A DNA stretch of 64,000 nt from Arthrobacter sp. PM3 (GCF_003352915.1 NZ_CP022314.1:1633172-1697171), one strand, 5' to 3'; shown: positions 15,841 through 24,630, counted from the stretch's first letter. Notes: generated from the sequence alone by a model not told the origin. Numbers and translations are program-made.

Positions 15841-16161
15841 TTACTGTCCCGGGGCGCGGTACGAGGGCGTCTTCTTGGCTGCCTCGTCGAGGTCCTCCGG
15901 TGTCATGAGCGGCTTCAGGCGCAGGCTCACCGAACCGGTGGAATTGATCAGGAGGGACAATGCTGCGGCGTTGGCCTGATCCGGGATATCGAAGACCCCC
16001 ACGACGTCGGTCTCGCCAAAGGCGTAGTAAAAGCACTCGAGTGAACCGCCCGCCGATTTGAGAGCTTCGACCACCGCATCGCGCCGCTTTGTCCCGCCCT
16101 CACGCATGAGGCCCTTGATGCCTTCGCCAACGTAGTTTGATTCAAACAGATATTTGCTCAT
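15841..16161 (-). CDS. GYD-domain protein
   Basis: 106 residues with the small alpha/beta GYD layout: SKYLFESNYVGEGIKGLMREGG at the N-terminus, then ALKSAGGSLECFYYAFGETDVVGVFDIPD and the LSLLINSTGSVSLRLKPLMTPEDLDEA tail. The family forms dimeric alpha+beta barrels and its biochemical role is unknown. The ATG at 16161 (AGGAAA upstream) is preferred to longer in-frame starts. It is divergent from an ABM-like gene with a gap of about 250 bases. Confidence 0.85.
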   Translation of the reverse strand: MSKYLFESNYVGEGIKGLMREGGTKRRDAVVEALKSAGGSLECFYYAFGETDVVGVFDIPDQANAAALSLLINSTGSVSLRLKPLMTPEDLDEAAKKTPSYRAPGQ

Positions 16162-16408
16162 GGCGTTTCCTATCCTGTGATGCCCAGGATGCAGGCCTTT
16201 CGAAAGGGTGCCAACTAACCCGCCGATAAACGGTCCTGGGCCGGCCCCAGAGCGGGGCTCTGCCCACATGCCAGGCCTTGCCCTCCAGCCGTTCAACGTT
16301 TTTTTGGGGGCCCGAATGATGTCCCGGGCAGTCCGGCCCTACCCTCGGGCGGCGGCCGGGAAGATAATCGGCCGTATCAACCCCGCACACACAATGGAGG
16401 TGGCCGAC

Positions 16409-16723
16409 GTGTCGGTTTATACGCTCGGAATCTGGCTGGTGCATCCCGGACGGGAGAACGATTTCATCCAGGCCTGGCGGGACCTGGCCCGGAAGACGAG
16501 GGAAGATTTCCCTCACGCCAAGGCCGTGCTGATGCACGACCGGGACGTCAGGAACCGGTTCATCAGCACCGGGCCGTGGGAATCCCTTGAGCAGGTGGAG
16601 CAGTGGCGGGCGTCCGACGTGTTCACGCAGGGCGTGGCGAGCATGAAAGATCTGCTGGAACATTTCGAGTCGCGCACCCTTGACGAGGCCGCCAGCATCG
16701 GGTGGGACGCCACCGATATGTGA
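16409..16723 (+). CDS. antibiotic-biosynthesis-monooxygenase (ABM)-like domain protein
   Basis: 104 residues, a dimeric alpha-beta barrel candidate: VYTLGIWLVHPGRENDFIQAW opens the domain, FPHAKAVLMHDRDVRNRFIST is the central strand pair, and WESLEQVEQWRASDVFTQG closes it. Such proteins are small oxygenases or haem/quinone handlers, but many are uncharacterised. GTG at 16409 chosen because GGAGG lies 8 bases upstream; ATG 16394 would overlap that site. Paired head-to-head with the GYD gene, which has the same general fold class. Confidence 0.75.
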   Translation: MSVYTLGIWLVHPGRENDFIQAWRDLARKTREDFPHAKAVLMHDRDVRNRFISTGPWESLEQVEQWRASDVFTQGVASMKDLLEHFESRTLDEAASIGWDATDM

Positions 16724-16761
16724 GCCCGCCGCCCGGGACGGTCCGCTGGTTACCCCGCGGG

Positions 16762-17364
16762 TTATTCCGCCTGCAGCGCCTCGAACACCGCGTCCAGCAG
16801 GACGTCGTTCCGGCCCCAGACGGGGTCGAAGATCTCCACGTACCAGGCATCGGCCAGAACGAGGGCCAGGGTCTCATTGGCCTCGGCCGTCCAGTCCCTG
16901 AGCTGGTCCTCGCCCACCGGTTCCTCGCTGCTTCCGAGCACGGTCACGACGGCGCCGTCCTGCACGGTCACGGGAATGGAGGCGCTGCTCGCCTCGCCCG
17001 GGGCGTGGGCCACCGTCACGAGTTCGGTCCGGGTGGACAGCTCCAGCAGCGCCGACGCCGTCTCCGGGCTGCAGAACGCCGTCACGTACGCCCGCTGCGC
17101 GAGTCCTTCGACCTCAACGCCCGGCTGCGATTCCTTGGTGAACAGGCCGTTGCGGTTGAGCCGGGCGAGCTCCCCGGCGATGGCCGTGGTCTCGTCGTCG
17201 AACCCCGGTGAAAAGACGCCCGGCTGGTACTGGCTGTTGCCTTCCAGCCACCGGGCGGTCAGTTCGCCGGCCGCCGGAATAGTGGTGGCCTGCCGCCAGA
17301 CCTCGCGGTCGGCGAGAAGCCGGCCGAAGCTGTCCCGTTCGGTGGTGAACCTGTCCTCTGACAT
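16762..17364 (-). CDS. DUF6919-type protein
   Basis: 200-residue soluble protein recognised by layout rather than function: DREVWRQATTIPAAGELTARWLEG, QPG...DDETTAIAGELARLNRNGLFTKESQPG and AYVTAFCSPETASALLEL match the DUF6919 family of actinobacteria. ATG at 17364 is one base after the stop of the SRPBCC gene, so the two are translationally coupled. No signal peptide and no catalytic motif evident. Confidence 0.7.
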   Translation of the reverse strand: MSEDRFTTERDSFGRLLADREVWRQATTIPAAGELTARWLEGNSQYQPGVFSPGFDDETTAIAGELARLNRNGLFTKESQPGVEVEGLAQRAYVTAFCSPETASALLELSTRTELVTVAHAPGEASSASIPVTVQDGAVVTVLGSSEEPVGEDQLRDWTAEANETLALVLADAWYVEIFDPVWGRNDVLLDAVFEALQAE

Positions 17365-17365
17365 C

Positions 17366-17911
17366 TCAGGCCTCCCGGGCCTCGGAGCGGGCTGCGGGCT
17401 GGGTAGCCGGCTGACCCTGCGGGGTGTGGTGCTGCAGGAGGATGGACAGGCGTTCGCAGCTGACCCGGAGTGCCTCGAGCTCGCGCAGCGCATAGTCCTC
17501 GATGATCCCGTTGATCCGCCCGGTGAGGTGCTCGTCGTCGACGTCGAACCCGTGGTTCAGGGTGACCACCGAGAGGCCGTCCGCCGTGCTGACCTCCCAG
17601 TCGCCGACGAGCTGCCGGAGCGGCGGTTCCAGGTCCAGCTGCTGGAATTCCGCGCGGTGGCTGGCGGCGTCAAAGACGCGCCAGCAGTGGCTTGAACTCA
17701 GTGAACCGTTCGAGACCACCGACGTCCGGAGTTCGTGCGTGGCGTCGTCGCCGCTGACGCGCTCGGAATAGACCGTCAGGCCGTCAAGGTACGGCCAGTG
17801 CGAGGCGTCCCGCAGCATGCCGAAGACCAGGTCCGCCGGGGCGTTGATGCTGGTCCGGTGCGTGGTCCGGTGCAAGGTCTGGTCCGCATTGCGCGGCGTG
17901 CTCACTGACAA
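17366..17911 (-). CDS. SRPBCC (polyketide cyclase/START-like) protein
   Basis: 181 residues with the helix-grip fold pattern: HRTTHRTSINAPADLVFGMLRDASHWPYLDGLTVYSERV at the start, then beta-rich SSHCWRVFDAASHRAEFQQLDLEPPLRQLVGDWEV, and the long C-terminal helix YALRELEALRVSCERLSILLQ. Resembles aromatase/cyclase subdomains that bind hydrophobic ligands. TTG at 17911 is chosen from AGGAGG with 7-nt spacing. First gene of a coupled pair with the DUF6919 protein; the ligand is unknown. Confidence 0.75.
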   Translation of the reverse strand: MSVSTPRNADQTLHRTTHRTSINAPADLVFGMLRDASHWPYLDGLTVYSERVSGDDATHELRTSVVSNGSLSSSHCWRVFDAASHRAEFQQLDLEPPLRQLVGDWEVSTADGLSVVTLNHGFDVDDEHLTGRINGIIEDYALRELEALRVSCERLSILLQHHTPQGQPATQPAARSEAREA

Positions 17912-18188
17912 GTTCACCCCTCCTGTGTCGTGTTGGTGTCCTGCAGGTCTTCTATGCAGGCTAGGCGAGTTGAGGCCCGCCGTGAACAATTCCGACCCGC
18001 CGCGTCACGCAGTGCAATGTTCGGTAACACTCGGCCGCCGCAGGCCCTTCCGGCGGACGCCGGATGAACCGGTGTTACCGCCTGTATCCCCGGGTTTCAC
18101 CCGGTTGCACGGCGCTTTGACCGGTTTTCCGGCGCCCCGGATAGTTGCTGGCACCAGCACCACCGACAACTACTCTCAAGGGGAAATC

Positions 18189-19172
18189 ATGTCCAGTCTT
18201 GCGTTTAAATCAGGCGTCACGATCGCCCTCGCGGCGAGCACGCTCCTGGGTCTCGCGGCCTGCTCCGACCCGGGAGCCGCCGCTGCCGGCGGAACGAGCT
18301 TGGCGCCGTCGTCGTCCTCCAGTGCCAGGCAGTTCAACCTCTCGCCGCAGCAGGACCGCGTCAAGGTCACCGTCGACGACGCCGCCGCCAAGCTCGTCCC
18401 CGACGCCGTCAAGAAGGACGGCAAACTGACCGTGGCGGTGAGCCCGTTCGCGGCGCCGCTGGCCGTCTACGCCATCGACAACAAGACGCCGGTGGGCAAC
18501 GAGGTGGATATCGCCGTCGCCCTGGCCCAGTCGCTGGGCCTGGAAGCGGAGATCGTTCCGACCGCCTGGGCTGACTGGCCGCTCGGCGTCGACTCCGGCA
18601 AGTACGAGGCCGCCATCTCCAACGTCACGGTCACGGAGGAGCGCAAGCTCAAGTTCGACTTCGCGACCTACCGTGAGGACAAGCTGGGCTTCTACGCCAA
18701 GACTGACAGCGGCATCACCAAGGTGGAGTCGGCGCCCGACGTCGCCGGCAAACGCGTCATTGTCGGCTCCGGCACGAACCAGGAGGCCATCCTGCTGCGC
18801 TGGGACGAGGAGAACAAGAAGAACGGCCTCAAGCCGGTGGAGTTCCAGTATTACGACGACGACTCCGCCTCCCAGCTGGCCATCCAGTCCGGCCGGGCGG
18901 ACCTGACGTTCGGGCCCAACGCCACGGCGGCCTACAAGGCTGCCACCGACGCCAAGACCAAGCTGGTGGGGCTTGTGGCCGGCGGCTGGCCGCTGAAGGC
19001 CAGCATCGCCGTCACCACCAAGAAGGACAACGGCTTGGCCGCCGCCGCCCAGGCCGGACTGAACCACCTGATCCAGGACGGCAGCTACGCGAAGATCCTG
19101 GACCGCTGGGGCCTGTCCGAGGAAGCCGTCGCGACGTCGGAACTGAACCCGGCGGGCCTGCCCAAGAAGTAG
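18189..19172 (+). CDS. extracytoplasmic amino-acid-type solute-binding lipoprotein (orphan)
   Basis: 327 residues. The signal peptide ends with a lipobox and Cys25 (LAAC), followed by a flexible Ser-rich segment and a type-3 solute-binding domain: KDGKLTVAVSPFAAPLAVYAIDNKTPVGNEVDIAVALAQ, then the GSGTNQEAI hinge and the tail DGSYAKILDRWGLSEEAV. AAGGGGA precedes ATG 18189. No permease or ATPase gene is adjacent. It is a clear paralogue of the binding protein at 26610-27647, sharing the post-lipobox CSDPGA, the GSGTNQE segment and the SYAK-LxRWGLSEEA ending, so it may feed that transporter or act as a scavenger. Confidence 0.87.
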   Translation: MSSLAFKSGVTIALAASTLLGLAACSDPGAAAAGGTSLAPSSSSSARQFNLSPQQDRVKVTVDDAAAKLVPDAVKKDGKLTVAVSPFAAPLAVYAIDNKTPVGNEVDIAVALAQSLGLEAEIVPTAWADWPLGVDSGKYEAAISNVTVTEERKLKFDFATYREDKLGFYAKTDSGITKVESAPDVAGKRVIVGSGTNQEAILLRWDEENKKNGLKPVEFQYYDDDSASQLAIQSGRADLTFGPNATAAYKAATDAKTKLVGLVAGGWPLKASIAVTTKKDNGLAAAAQAGLNHLIQDGSYAKILDRWGLSEEAVATSELNPAGLPKK

Positions 19173-19182
19173 CCCCGCCCGT

Positions 19183-19266
19183 TAGTAACGCCTAGTAACG
19201 CCGGTTGCTCCGTAACTGCCCTTATTGGGGGTGAAAATGGCGGTTACGGAGCAACCGATGGGGAAG
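19183..19266. repeat. tandem decamer plus inverted repeat upstream of the DUF4397 gene
   Basis: TAGTAACGCC is repeated in tandem at 19183 and 19193. It is followed by a perfect 15-bp inverted repeat (CGGTTGCTCCGTAAC at 19202-19216 and its complement at 19243-19257) around a 26-nt loop. The right part CGGAGCAACCGATGGGG (19247-19263) recurs with small changes at 21935, on the other side of the sigma-factor cluster. Confidence 0.8.
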
Positions 19267-19469
19267 ACAAGGGCGGGCATCCCCTGAGTGAACCCCACTG
19301 GCTGCGCCGCGGGCCGCGGAGCCAGGCCCTCCGCCGGGAAGCCAGTCCGCGGAGACCGAAGGCGTCGGAGAAAACTTCCGTGCGGGTGCATCCGGGTAGG
19401 GCCTTCGATCGGTAGTAAGGGTGTAAGCACAACCACAGACCCCATGTGGGCCTCAAAGAGGAGCTGGAA

Positions 19470-20186
19470 ATGCGCAAGACACTCTCTGCTGCCGCCGGAG
19501 CAATGACGTTGCTGGCAGCACTGGCACTGGCCGCCCCGGCCCAGGCCGGCGGCTGGCACCACCGCGATGAGGGAACGGCAAAACTATCGGTCCTCCACGG
19601 CGTCCCGGGCCTCACCGTGGACGTTTGGGTCGACGGCAAGCTCACCCTGGACAACTTCACTCCGGGCACCTTGGCCGGGCCGTTGAACGTTCCCGACGGT
19701 GACCACAAGCTAGCCATTACCGGTGCCGATGCCACGAGCGCCGACAACCCCGCGATCGGCCCGGTCACAGTCGACCTCGAAGCGGGCCGGAACTACACGG
19801 CGGTCGCTCATCTGGCCGCCGACGGCACTCCCACGGCGTCGCTGTTCACCAACGACACCTCGCCCAGCCCGGATGGCAAGGGCAAGCTGACCGTCCGCCA
19901 CGTCGCCGCAGCCCCCGCCGTGGATGTCCTGGCCGGCGGGACCGCAGTCATTGAGGGACTCACCAACCCGCATCAAAAGACACTTACCCTCAAGGCCGGA
20001 ACCGTCTCCGCCTCGGTCGCAGCGGCCGGAACCACAGACCCGCTGATCGGCCCCGCCGACGTCAAGATCACCGAGGGGAAGAACACCATCGTCTACGCCT
20101 GGGGAAGCCTCGCCGACAACAACCTCGGAGTCGCCGTACAGGTCGTGGACTCCTCATCGCACGTAGACGGGAGCCACGGCGAGTAG
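19470..20186 (+). CDS. secreted DUF4397-domain protein
   Basis: 238 residues: a Sec signal peptide (MRKTLSAAAGAMTLLAALA, cleavage after AQA) then two similar beta-rich halves, each opening with a pattern like KLSVLHGVPGLTVDVWVDG / KLTVRHVAAAPAVDVLAGG. This is the DUF4397 layout, an Ig-like surface domain of unknown function. AGGAG lies 7 nt before ATG 19470. No cell-wall anchor motif at the C-terminus, so it is probably released or loosely bound. Located just upstream of an ECF sigma/anti-sigma pair, so it may be a member of their regulon. Confidence 0.87.
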   Translation: MRKTLSAAAGAMTLLAALALAAPAQAGGWHHRDEGTAKLSVLHGVPGLTVDVWVDGKLTLDNFTPGTLAGPLNVPDGDHKLAITGADATSADNPAIGPVTVDLEAGRNYTAVAHLAADGTPTASLFTNDTSPSPDGKGKLTVRHVAAAPAVDVLAGGTAVIEGLTNPHQKTLTLKAGTVSASVAAAGTTDPLIGPADVKITEGKNTIVYAWGSLADNNLGVAVQVVDSSSHVDGSHGE

Positions 20187-20217
20187 CCCTCAGAAGCTCC
20201 TGCAGCCACTCGGTTCT

Positions 20218-20252
20218 GCCGGTGGGGGCCCGCCGCTGGCGGCCCCACCGGC
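20218..20252 (+). terminator. hairpin after the DUF4397 gene
   Basis: GC-rich inverted repeat (20218-20230 and 20241-20252) with one bulged G and a 10-nt loop, 31 bases past the stop. No T tract, so termination is likely but not certain. Confidence 0.55.
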
Positions 20253-20363
20253 ACTCATGCCGTTCCCTCCCGGAGGCTGACGCCGTTGGACGATGGCGGA
20301 GCCACCGGGAGGAGCGGCATAATGTGGTTCAACAAGGCCTGTGCCCGCTCAAAGGAGCACCCC

Positions 20364-20936
20364 ATGGAGTCTTCCGCCGCGCATGATTGGGACCCCAGCC
20401 TCGATCATGCGTTTGCGGGAGGCGATGAACGCGCCCTTGCCGAGGTCTACCGGAGGTTGGGTCCTCTGGTTTACACGCTGGCGCTGAGATCCCTGGGCGA
20501 GCGTGCCGCCGCCGACGATGTCACGCAGGAGGTCTTCATCCGGGCCTGGAAATCACGGACCAGTTTTCGTCCCGAGGCGGCGCGGCTGCCGGCTTGGCTG
20601 ATCGGGATCACACGCAATGCCATCTCCGACGCGTTGTCGGTCCGCTTCCGCCAGCGTCGTCTGGAGGAAGCGGCCATTCACGTCGTTGCAGGTCCCGCCG
20701 CCGGCCCGGATGAAGGCGATGTCGAAGAGGTCGCTGACCGCCTGACCCTTGACGAGGAACTGGAGCACCTGGGAGATCCACAACAGACAATAATGCGGCT
20801 GGCCTTCTACGAAGACCTGACTCACGACCAGATCTCCTCGCGCCTCAATCTGCCGCTCGGCACCGTCAAAAGCCACATCCGGCGCAGCCTCATGCGATTG
20901 CGTACCCGCCTGGAGGTGGAACATGGAACACCTTGA
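20364..20936 (+). CDS. ECF-family RNA polymerase sigma factor
   Basis: 190 residues. Region 2 reads LGERAAADDVTQEVFIRAWKSR (about residues 45-66), and region 4 reads EDLTHDQISSRLNLPLGTVKSHIRRSLMRLRTRLE near the C-terminus. It directs transcription of an extracytoplasmic-stress regulon. AAAGGAG stands before ATG 20364. The gene overlaps the anti-sigma gene by 14 bases, ensuring balanced synthesis. Confidence 0.92.
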   Translation: MESSAAHDWDPSLDHAFAGGDERALAEVYRRLGPLVYTLALRSLGERAAADDVTQEVFIRAWKSRTSFRPEAARLPAWLIGITRNAISDALSVRFRQRRLEEAAIHVVAGPAAGPDEGDVEEVADRLTLDEELEHLGDPQQTIMRLAFYEDLTHDQISSRLNLPLGTVKSHIRRSLMRLRTRLEVEHGTP

Positions 20937-21777
20937 CGCCGAACTACTCAGCCTGTTGGCCCTCGGCGAGCCCGCAGGCACAGATGCCGACGCGGACCAT
21001 CTCGCCAACTGTGCGCAGTGCAGCGAAAGTCTCCAAGCCCTGCAATACACGGTGCACATAGCCACCCTCGACCCCGCCGGCATAGAACTCGAGGAACCGG
21101 GCGGCCAGAACTGGACCGCCATCCATGAAGCCCTGGGGCTCTCCCCGGCCGTCGCGGCGGACCCCCTGACCCGGGGCACCATGCGCCCCGCCACGTCATC
21201 GGACACGGCCGCCGCCAAGCCGGCCGCGGGGGAGGGGACCACGAAACAGGCCGACGGGCCGGACCATGTCCCGACTCCACTGCGGCCCGGCCGCAAGGAC
21301 CGGCATGCCCGTCCGGGACTCTGGGTTGCAGCCGCTGCCGCCGGTATCGCCCTCGGTGCGGCTGTCGGCTGGGCCGGCGCCGGATTCCTGGGACAGACCG
21401 GTACCCCTGCCCCCGTCCCCAGCCAGTCGGTCCCCGCGTCCATCGTCTTGGCCCAAACGCCCCTGACCCCGCTGCCCACGCACACGGGCAGCGGAGAAGC
21501 GCAGGTGCAACAACTGCCCGATGGGACGCGCCAACTCGCGATCCGGCTGTCCAACGACCACGTCTCCGGATTCCAGGGAGTGTGGATGGGCTCTGCCGAC
21601 CTCACCAAGATGGTCAGCCTGGGCGTCCTCTCCAATGAATCCGGCGTCTTCACCCTCCCGTCCGGCATCGACCTGGCCCAATACCCCATCGTCGACATCT
21701 CGGACCAGCCCTACAACGGCAATCCTGCGCACTCGGCTGACAGCATCGCCCGAGGAACGCTCAATCCGGGAAACTGA
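20923..21777 (+). CDS. membrane-anchored anti-sigma factor with zinc-binding motif
   Basis: 284 residues. N-terminal cytoplasmic anti-sigma domain with H26-x3-C30-x2-C33 (the ZAS signature), a polar linker, one transmembrane helix (about 132-157, GLWVAAAAAGIALGAAVGW) and a C-terminal extracytoplasmic domain resembling the RskA-type sensor (QLAIRLSNDHVSGFQGVWM, IDLAQYPIVDISDQPYNG). It should hold the overlapping sigma factor inactive until the outer domain is cleaved or perturbed, by analogy with SigK-RskA. Ends close to a strong palindrome. Confidence 0.88.
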   Translation: MEHLDAELLSLLALGEPAGTDADADHLANCAQCSESLQALQYTVHIATLDPAGIELEEPGGQNWTAIHEALGLSPAVAADPLTRGTMRPATSSDTAAAKPAAGEGTTKQADGPDHVPTPLRPGRKDRHARPGLWVAAAAAGIALGAAVGWAGAGFLGQTGTPAPVPSQSVPASIVLAQTPLTPLPTHTGSGEAQVQQLPDGTRQLAIRLSNDHVSGFQGVWMGSADLTKMVSLGVLSNESGVFTLPSGIDLAQYPIVDISDQPYNGNPAHSADSIARGTLNPGN

Positions 21778-21842
21778 CCTTCCAGGACACGGTGTTCCCC
21801 GCCGGCAATGGCCCCGGCCCAGAACCCCACGGTTTGACGAAA

Positions 21843-21954
21843 ATGGCCGCTATGGGAGGTCCCATAGCGGCCATCTCTGACGAACCGGCGCGACCACAGC
21901 GGCCGTCTGCGGCGAACCGGCGGGCGAACCGGTGCGGAGCAATCGATGGGGGAG
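21843..21954. repeat. palindrome and repeat element after the anti-sigma gene
   Basis: Perfect 15-bp palindrome (arms 21843-21857 and 21860-21874; a 2-nt loop as drawn, so the top pairs would open) that could end the sigma operon. It is followed by CGAACCGG-rich DNA and CGGAGCAATCGATGGGG at 21935-21951, which matches 19247-19263 with one change. The rest of the 290-bp gap to the next gene holds nothing recognisable. Confidence 0.75.
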
Positions 21955-22067
21955 GCCAGCCTCAGAGTTGCTGCTCCCAGACGGTCAGCTGCAGCCGGAC
22001 AGTATCGGCGTCCGATCCGGCGCCGGAGTTCCAGTGGTCCGTGCCGGACACGCGCGCGCCCATCGCC

Positions 22068-23453
22068 TCAGACCCGCGCCGCCGCGGAGGCAGACTCAGC
22101 GCCGGTGACGTCCGCCGCCGGACGCACCGGTACCGCCAGCCCCAAATTCTCCCGCAGCGTGGTTCCGGCGTACTCGGTCGGGTAGATCCCGCGCTCCTGA
22201 AGTTCCGGGACGAGGTGGTTGACGATCTCGTCCAGGCCCGTGGGGATGAGCCACGGCGAGATGTTGAAGCCGTCAACAGCGCCGGTGCGGGCGTATTCTG
22301 CCAGCCGGTCGGCGACCTCGGTGTAGGAACCGGTGAAGGTGGAGTCGCCCCGGCTGGTCCGGGCCGACACGAACTGCCGGATGGACAGGCCCTTCTCCTT
22401 GGCTTCGGCGCGCCACTGGTCGGCGAGCTGGCGGGCCTTGGCGCCGTGGAAGCCGCTGCCGCGGGTCTCCGACGTTTCCTCCACCGCGGGGTCGATGTCC
22501 GGCAACGGGCCGTCGGGATCGTAGCCCTGCAGTTCCCGGCCCCAGAACTGTTCGAGGTAGGCGATGGCCTGTTGCGGGCCGATCTGCAGGCTGCGGACCC
22601 AGGCTTTCTTCTCGAGGGCTTCCTGCGGGGTGGCAGCGAGAATGAATTCGCTGGCGGGCATGATCTTCACGTCGTTGGCCCCGCGGCCGGCCTTGAGCGT
22701 GCGCGCCACGATGTCGCGGCGGAAGTCCAGGGCGTCGTCCAGCTGCGGGTGGGCGGAGAAAATGACGTCCGCCTGGCGGGCCGCGAAGTCCCGGCCCTCG
22801 GGTGAATCCCCGGCCTGGAACAGCACCGGGCGGTACTGGGCGCTGCGCGGCAGCCGCGGCGTGACGTCCACGGAGTAGTGCTTGCCGGTGTGACGCACGC
22901 GGCGGACCGCACCGCTTTCGTCCCAGGCGTCCCAGATCCGTTTGGCGGTTTCCACGAAGGCCTCGGCGTGGGTGTACCGGTCGGCGTGGTCCAGGTAGCC
23001 GCCACGGCGGAAGTTGGCGCCGGTCCAGGCGTTGTCCGTGGTGACGATGTTCCAGGCCGCCCGGCCGCCGGAGAGCAGGTCCAGCGTGGAGAGCCGGTGC
23101 GCCAGGTCCGCAGGGTCGTTGTACGTGGTGTTCTGGGTGGCGACCAGGCCGACGTTGGTGGTTACGGCGGCGAGGGCGGCGAGGGCCGTCTGCGCGTCGG
23201 GCCGGCCGGCGACGTCGAGCGCGTGCGGCCGGCCCAGGTGCTCGCGCAGCCGCAGGCCTTCGCCGAGGAAGAAAGCCGCGAAGAGGCCGCGTTCGGCGGT
23301 CTGGGCGATGCGCCGGAAAGATTCGAACTCCGTCTGGGAGCCGGAGTCGGCCGCCTTCCAGACGGTTCCGGAGTTGACACCCTGGAAGAAGACGCCCAGC
23401 TGCAGCTGCCCGGACGGGGTGAACTCGGTGGCGGGGTGGATGCTGTGGCTCAT
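22068..23453 (-). CDS. FMN-dependent monooxygenase, NtaA/SnaA/DszA family
   Basis: 461 residues, the normal length of this two-component flavin monooxygenase family, which uses FMNH2 supplied by a separate reductase. Family features: QLGVFFQGVNSGTVW, AERGLFAAFFLGEGL, the conserved TTYNDPADLAHRLSTLDLLSGGRAAWNIVT segment, and NFRRGGYLDHADRYTHAEAFVETAKRIWD. Known relatives attack chelators, sulfones or N-acetyl S-alkylcysteines (YxeK, YtnJ). AAGGA precedes ATG 23453. Last gene of the seven-gene operon, 10 bases after the preceding flavin oxidoreductase. Ends EsxxxAARV near the stop. Confidence 0.88.
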   Translation of the reverse strand: MSHSIHPATEFTPSGQLQLGVFFQGVNSGTVWKAADSGSQTEFESFRRIAQTAERGLFAAFFLGEGLRLREHLGRPHALDVAGRPDAQTALAALAAVTTNVGLVATQNTTYNDPADLAHRLSTLDLLSGGRAAWNIVTTDNAWTGANFRRGGYLDHADRYTHAEAFVETAKRIWDAWDESGAVRRVRHTGKHYSVDVTPRLPRSAQYRPVLFQAGDSPEGRDFAARQADVIFSAHPQLDDALDFRRDIVARTLKAGRGANDVKIMPASEFILAATPQEALEKKAWVRSLQIGPQQAIAYLEQFWGRELQGYDPDGPLPDIDPAVEETSETRGSGFHGAKARQLADQWRAEAKEKGLSIRQFVSARTSRGDSTFTGSYTEVADRLAEYARTGAVDGFNISPWLIPTGLDEIVNHLVPELQERGIYPTEYAGTTLRENLGLAVPVRPAADVTGAESASAAARV

Positions 23454-23463
23454 GACGGGTTCC

Positions 23464-24630
23464 TTAGTTGTCGGCGGCGGTTGCGGCGGCGTAGCGGCTG
23501 GCGGGCCGGGACAGTCCGAGCTGCTCACGGAGGGTCGTGTCCTGGCTGACGGGGGCCAGGAGTTGGCGGCGGCGCAGTTCCGGCAGGACCAGGCGTGAGA
23601 GCTCCTCGAGATCCGTCTCCAGCACGGCGGGGTGCAGGCGGACGCCGTCGGCCAGCGTCAGGACCCCGGCGAGCAGTTCGGTGAGCTCGGCCGCCGTGCC
23701 GACAAACCGGGCGCGCGGGCTCTGCCACGCGGCGAGGCTGTTCAGTGCATCCAGCCTCGCCACCGCGGTCTGCCCGCGGGAGTCCAGAACGACGTCGAGC
23801 TCGGCAATGAGCGCGGGCTCGCGTCCGATGCCGGCCAGGGCCGCCCGTGTCTCCGCGATTTCGGCGGCCAGGAGCTCCGGCGTCGGGGCCGAGACGAGAA
23901 GCGCGTCGGCCGCCCCGGCTGCGAGGGCCTCCCGGTCCAGGAGCCCGGCGGGGACGAGCACGGGCAGCTGGCCTTGCAGCGGCCGCGGAATGATGGACGG
24001 ACCCTTGACCGAATAGTTTTCGCCCTCGAAATCCGCGTAGTGCAGCTTGTCGACGTCGAGGTAACGGCCGGTGGCGACGTCGCGGATCACGGCGTCGTCC
24101 TCCCAAGAATCCCAGAGCCGGCGGCCCACCTCGATCGAATCGGCAGCCTCCCGGGAAAGACGCTGCCCGTGCACGGGTTCGCGTCCCACGGCGGCGGCAT
24201 CGGCCGCGCTCGCCGACGCGGCAACGAGCCAGCCGGCGCGGCCGCCGGAGACGTAGTCCAGGCTGGCGAGCTGGGTCGCAATGTGGAACGGCTCGGTGTA
24301 GACGGTGTCCACTTCCGGGATCAGGGCCAGCGATCGTGTCACAGGACCGGCGAACGCGGCGCGTTGCAGCGCGTTCAGCCGGGGTGCCGCTGCCGGTTCG
24401 GCGGAGACCGGCGCAGAATAGTCCGGCAGGCCGGGATCGGCAAACGTCGCGGCGTGGAACCCGGCGGATTCGGCGGCCAGCACGGCGCCGCGCAGGCGGT
24501 CCGCGGACGGCGCCGCGGGGGGCGCCGTACGGGATGCCCGCGACGCGGCCGGGTGGCTGCCGGCGCCGTCGAGTTCCAGCAGCAGGAGGCCACGGCCGCG
24601 TGAAGCTGCAGGGAGGGGAAGGGTGCTCAT
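23464..24630 (-). CDS. LLM-class flavin-dependent oxidoreductase
   Basis: 388 residues with a divergent luciferase-like TIM-barrel pattern: LLLLELDGAG at the first strand, AESAGFHAATFAD, RSLALIPEVDTVYTEPFHIATQLASLDYVSGGRAGWLVA (the flavin-binding core) and RRLWDSWEDDAVIRD. It shares the C-terminal TTLREQLGLSRPASRYA ending with the DszA-type neighbour, suggesting common ancestry. ATG at 24630 overlaps the DUF1684 stop by ATGA, so the two are coupled. Substrate unknown; the context suggests a sulfur- or nitrogen-containing small molecule. Confidence 0.82.
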   Translation of the reverse strand: MSTLPLPAASRGRGLLLLELDGAGSHPAASRASRTAPPAAPSADRLRGAVLAAESAGFHAATFADPGLPDYSAPVSAEPAAAPRLNALQRAAFAGPVTRSLALIPEVDTVYTEPFHIATQLASLDYVSGGRAGWLVAASASAADAAAVGREPVHGQRLSREAADSIEVGRRLWDSWEDDAVIRDVATGRYLDVDKLHYADFEGENYSVKGPSIIPRPLQGQLPVLVPAGLLDREALAAGAADALLVSAPTPELLAAEIAETRAALAGIGREPALIAELDVVLDSRGQTAVARLDALNSLAAWQSPRARFVGTAAELTELLAGVLTLADGVRLHPAVLETDLEELSRLVLPELRRRQLLAPVSQDTTLREQLGLSRPASRYAAATAADN

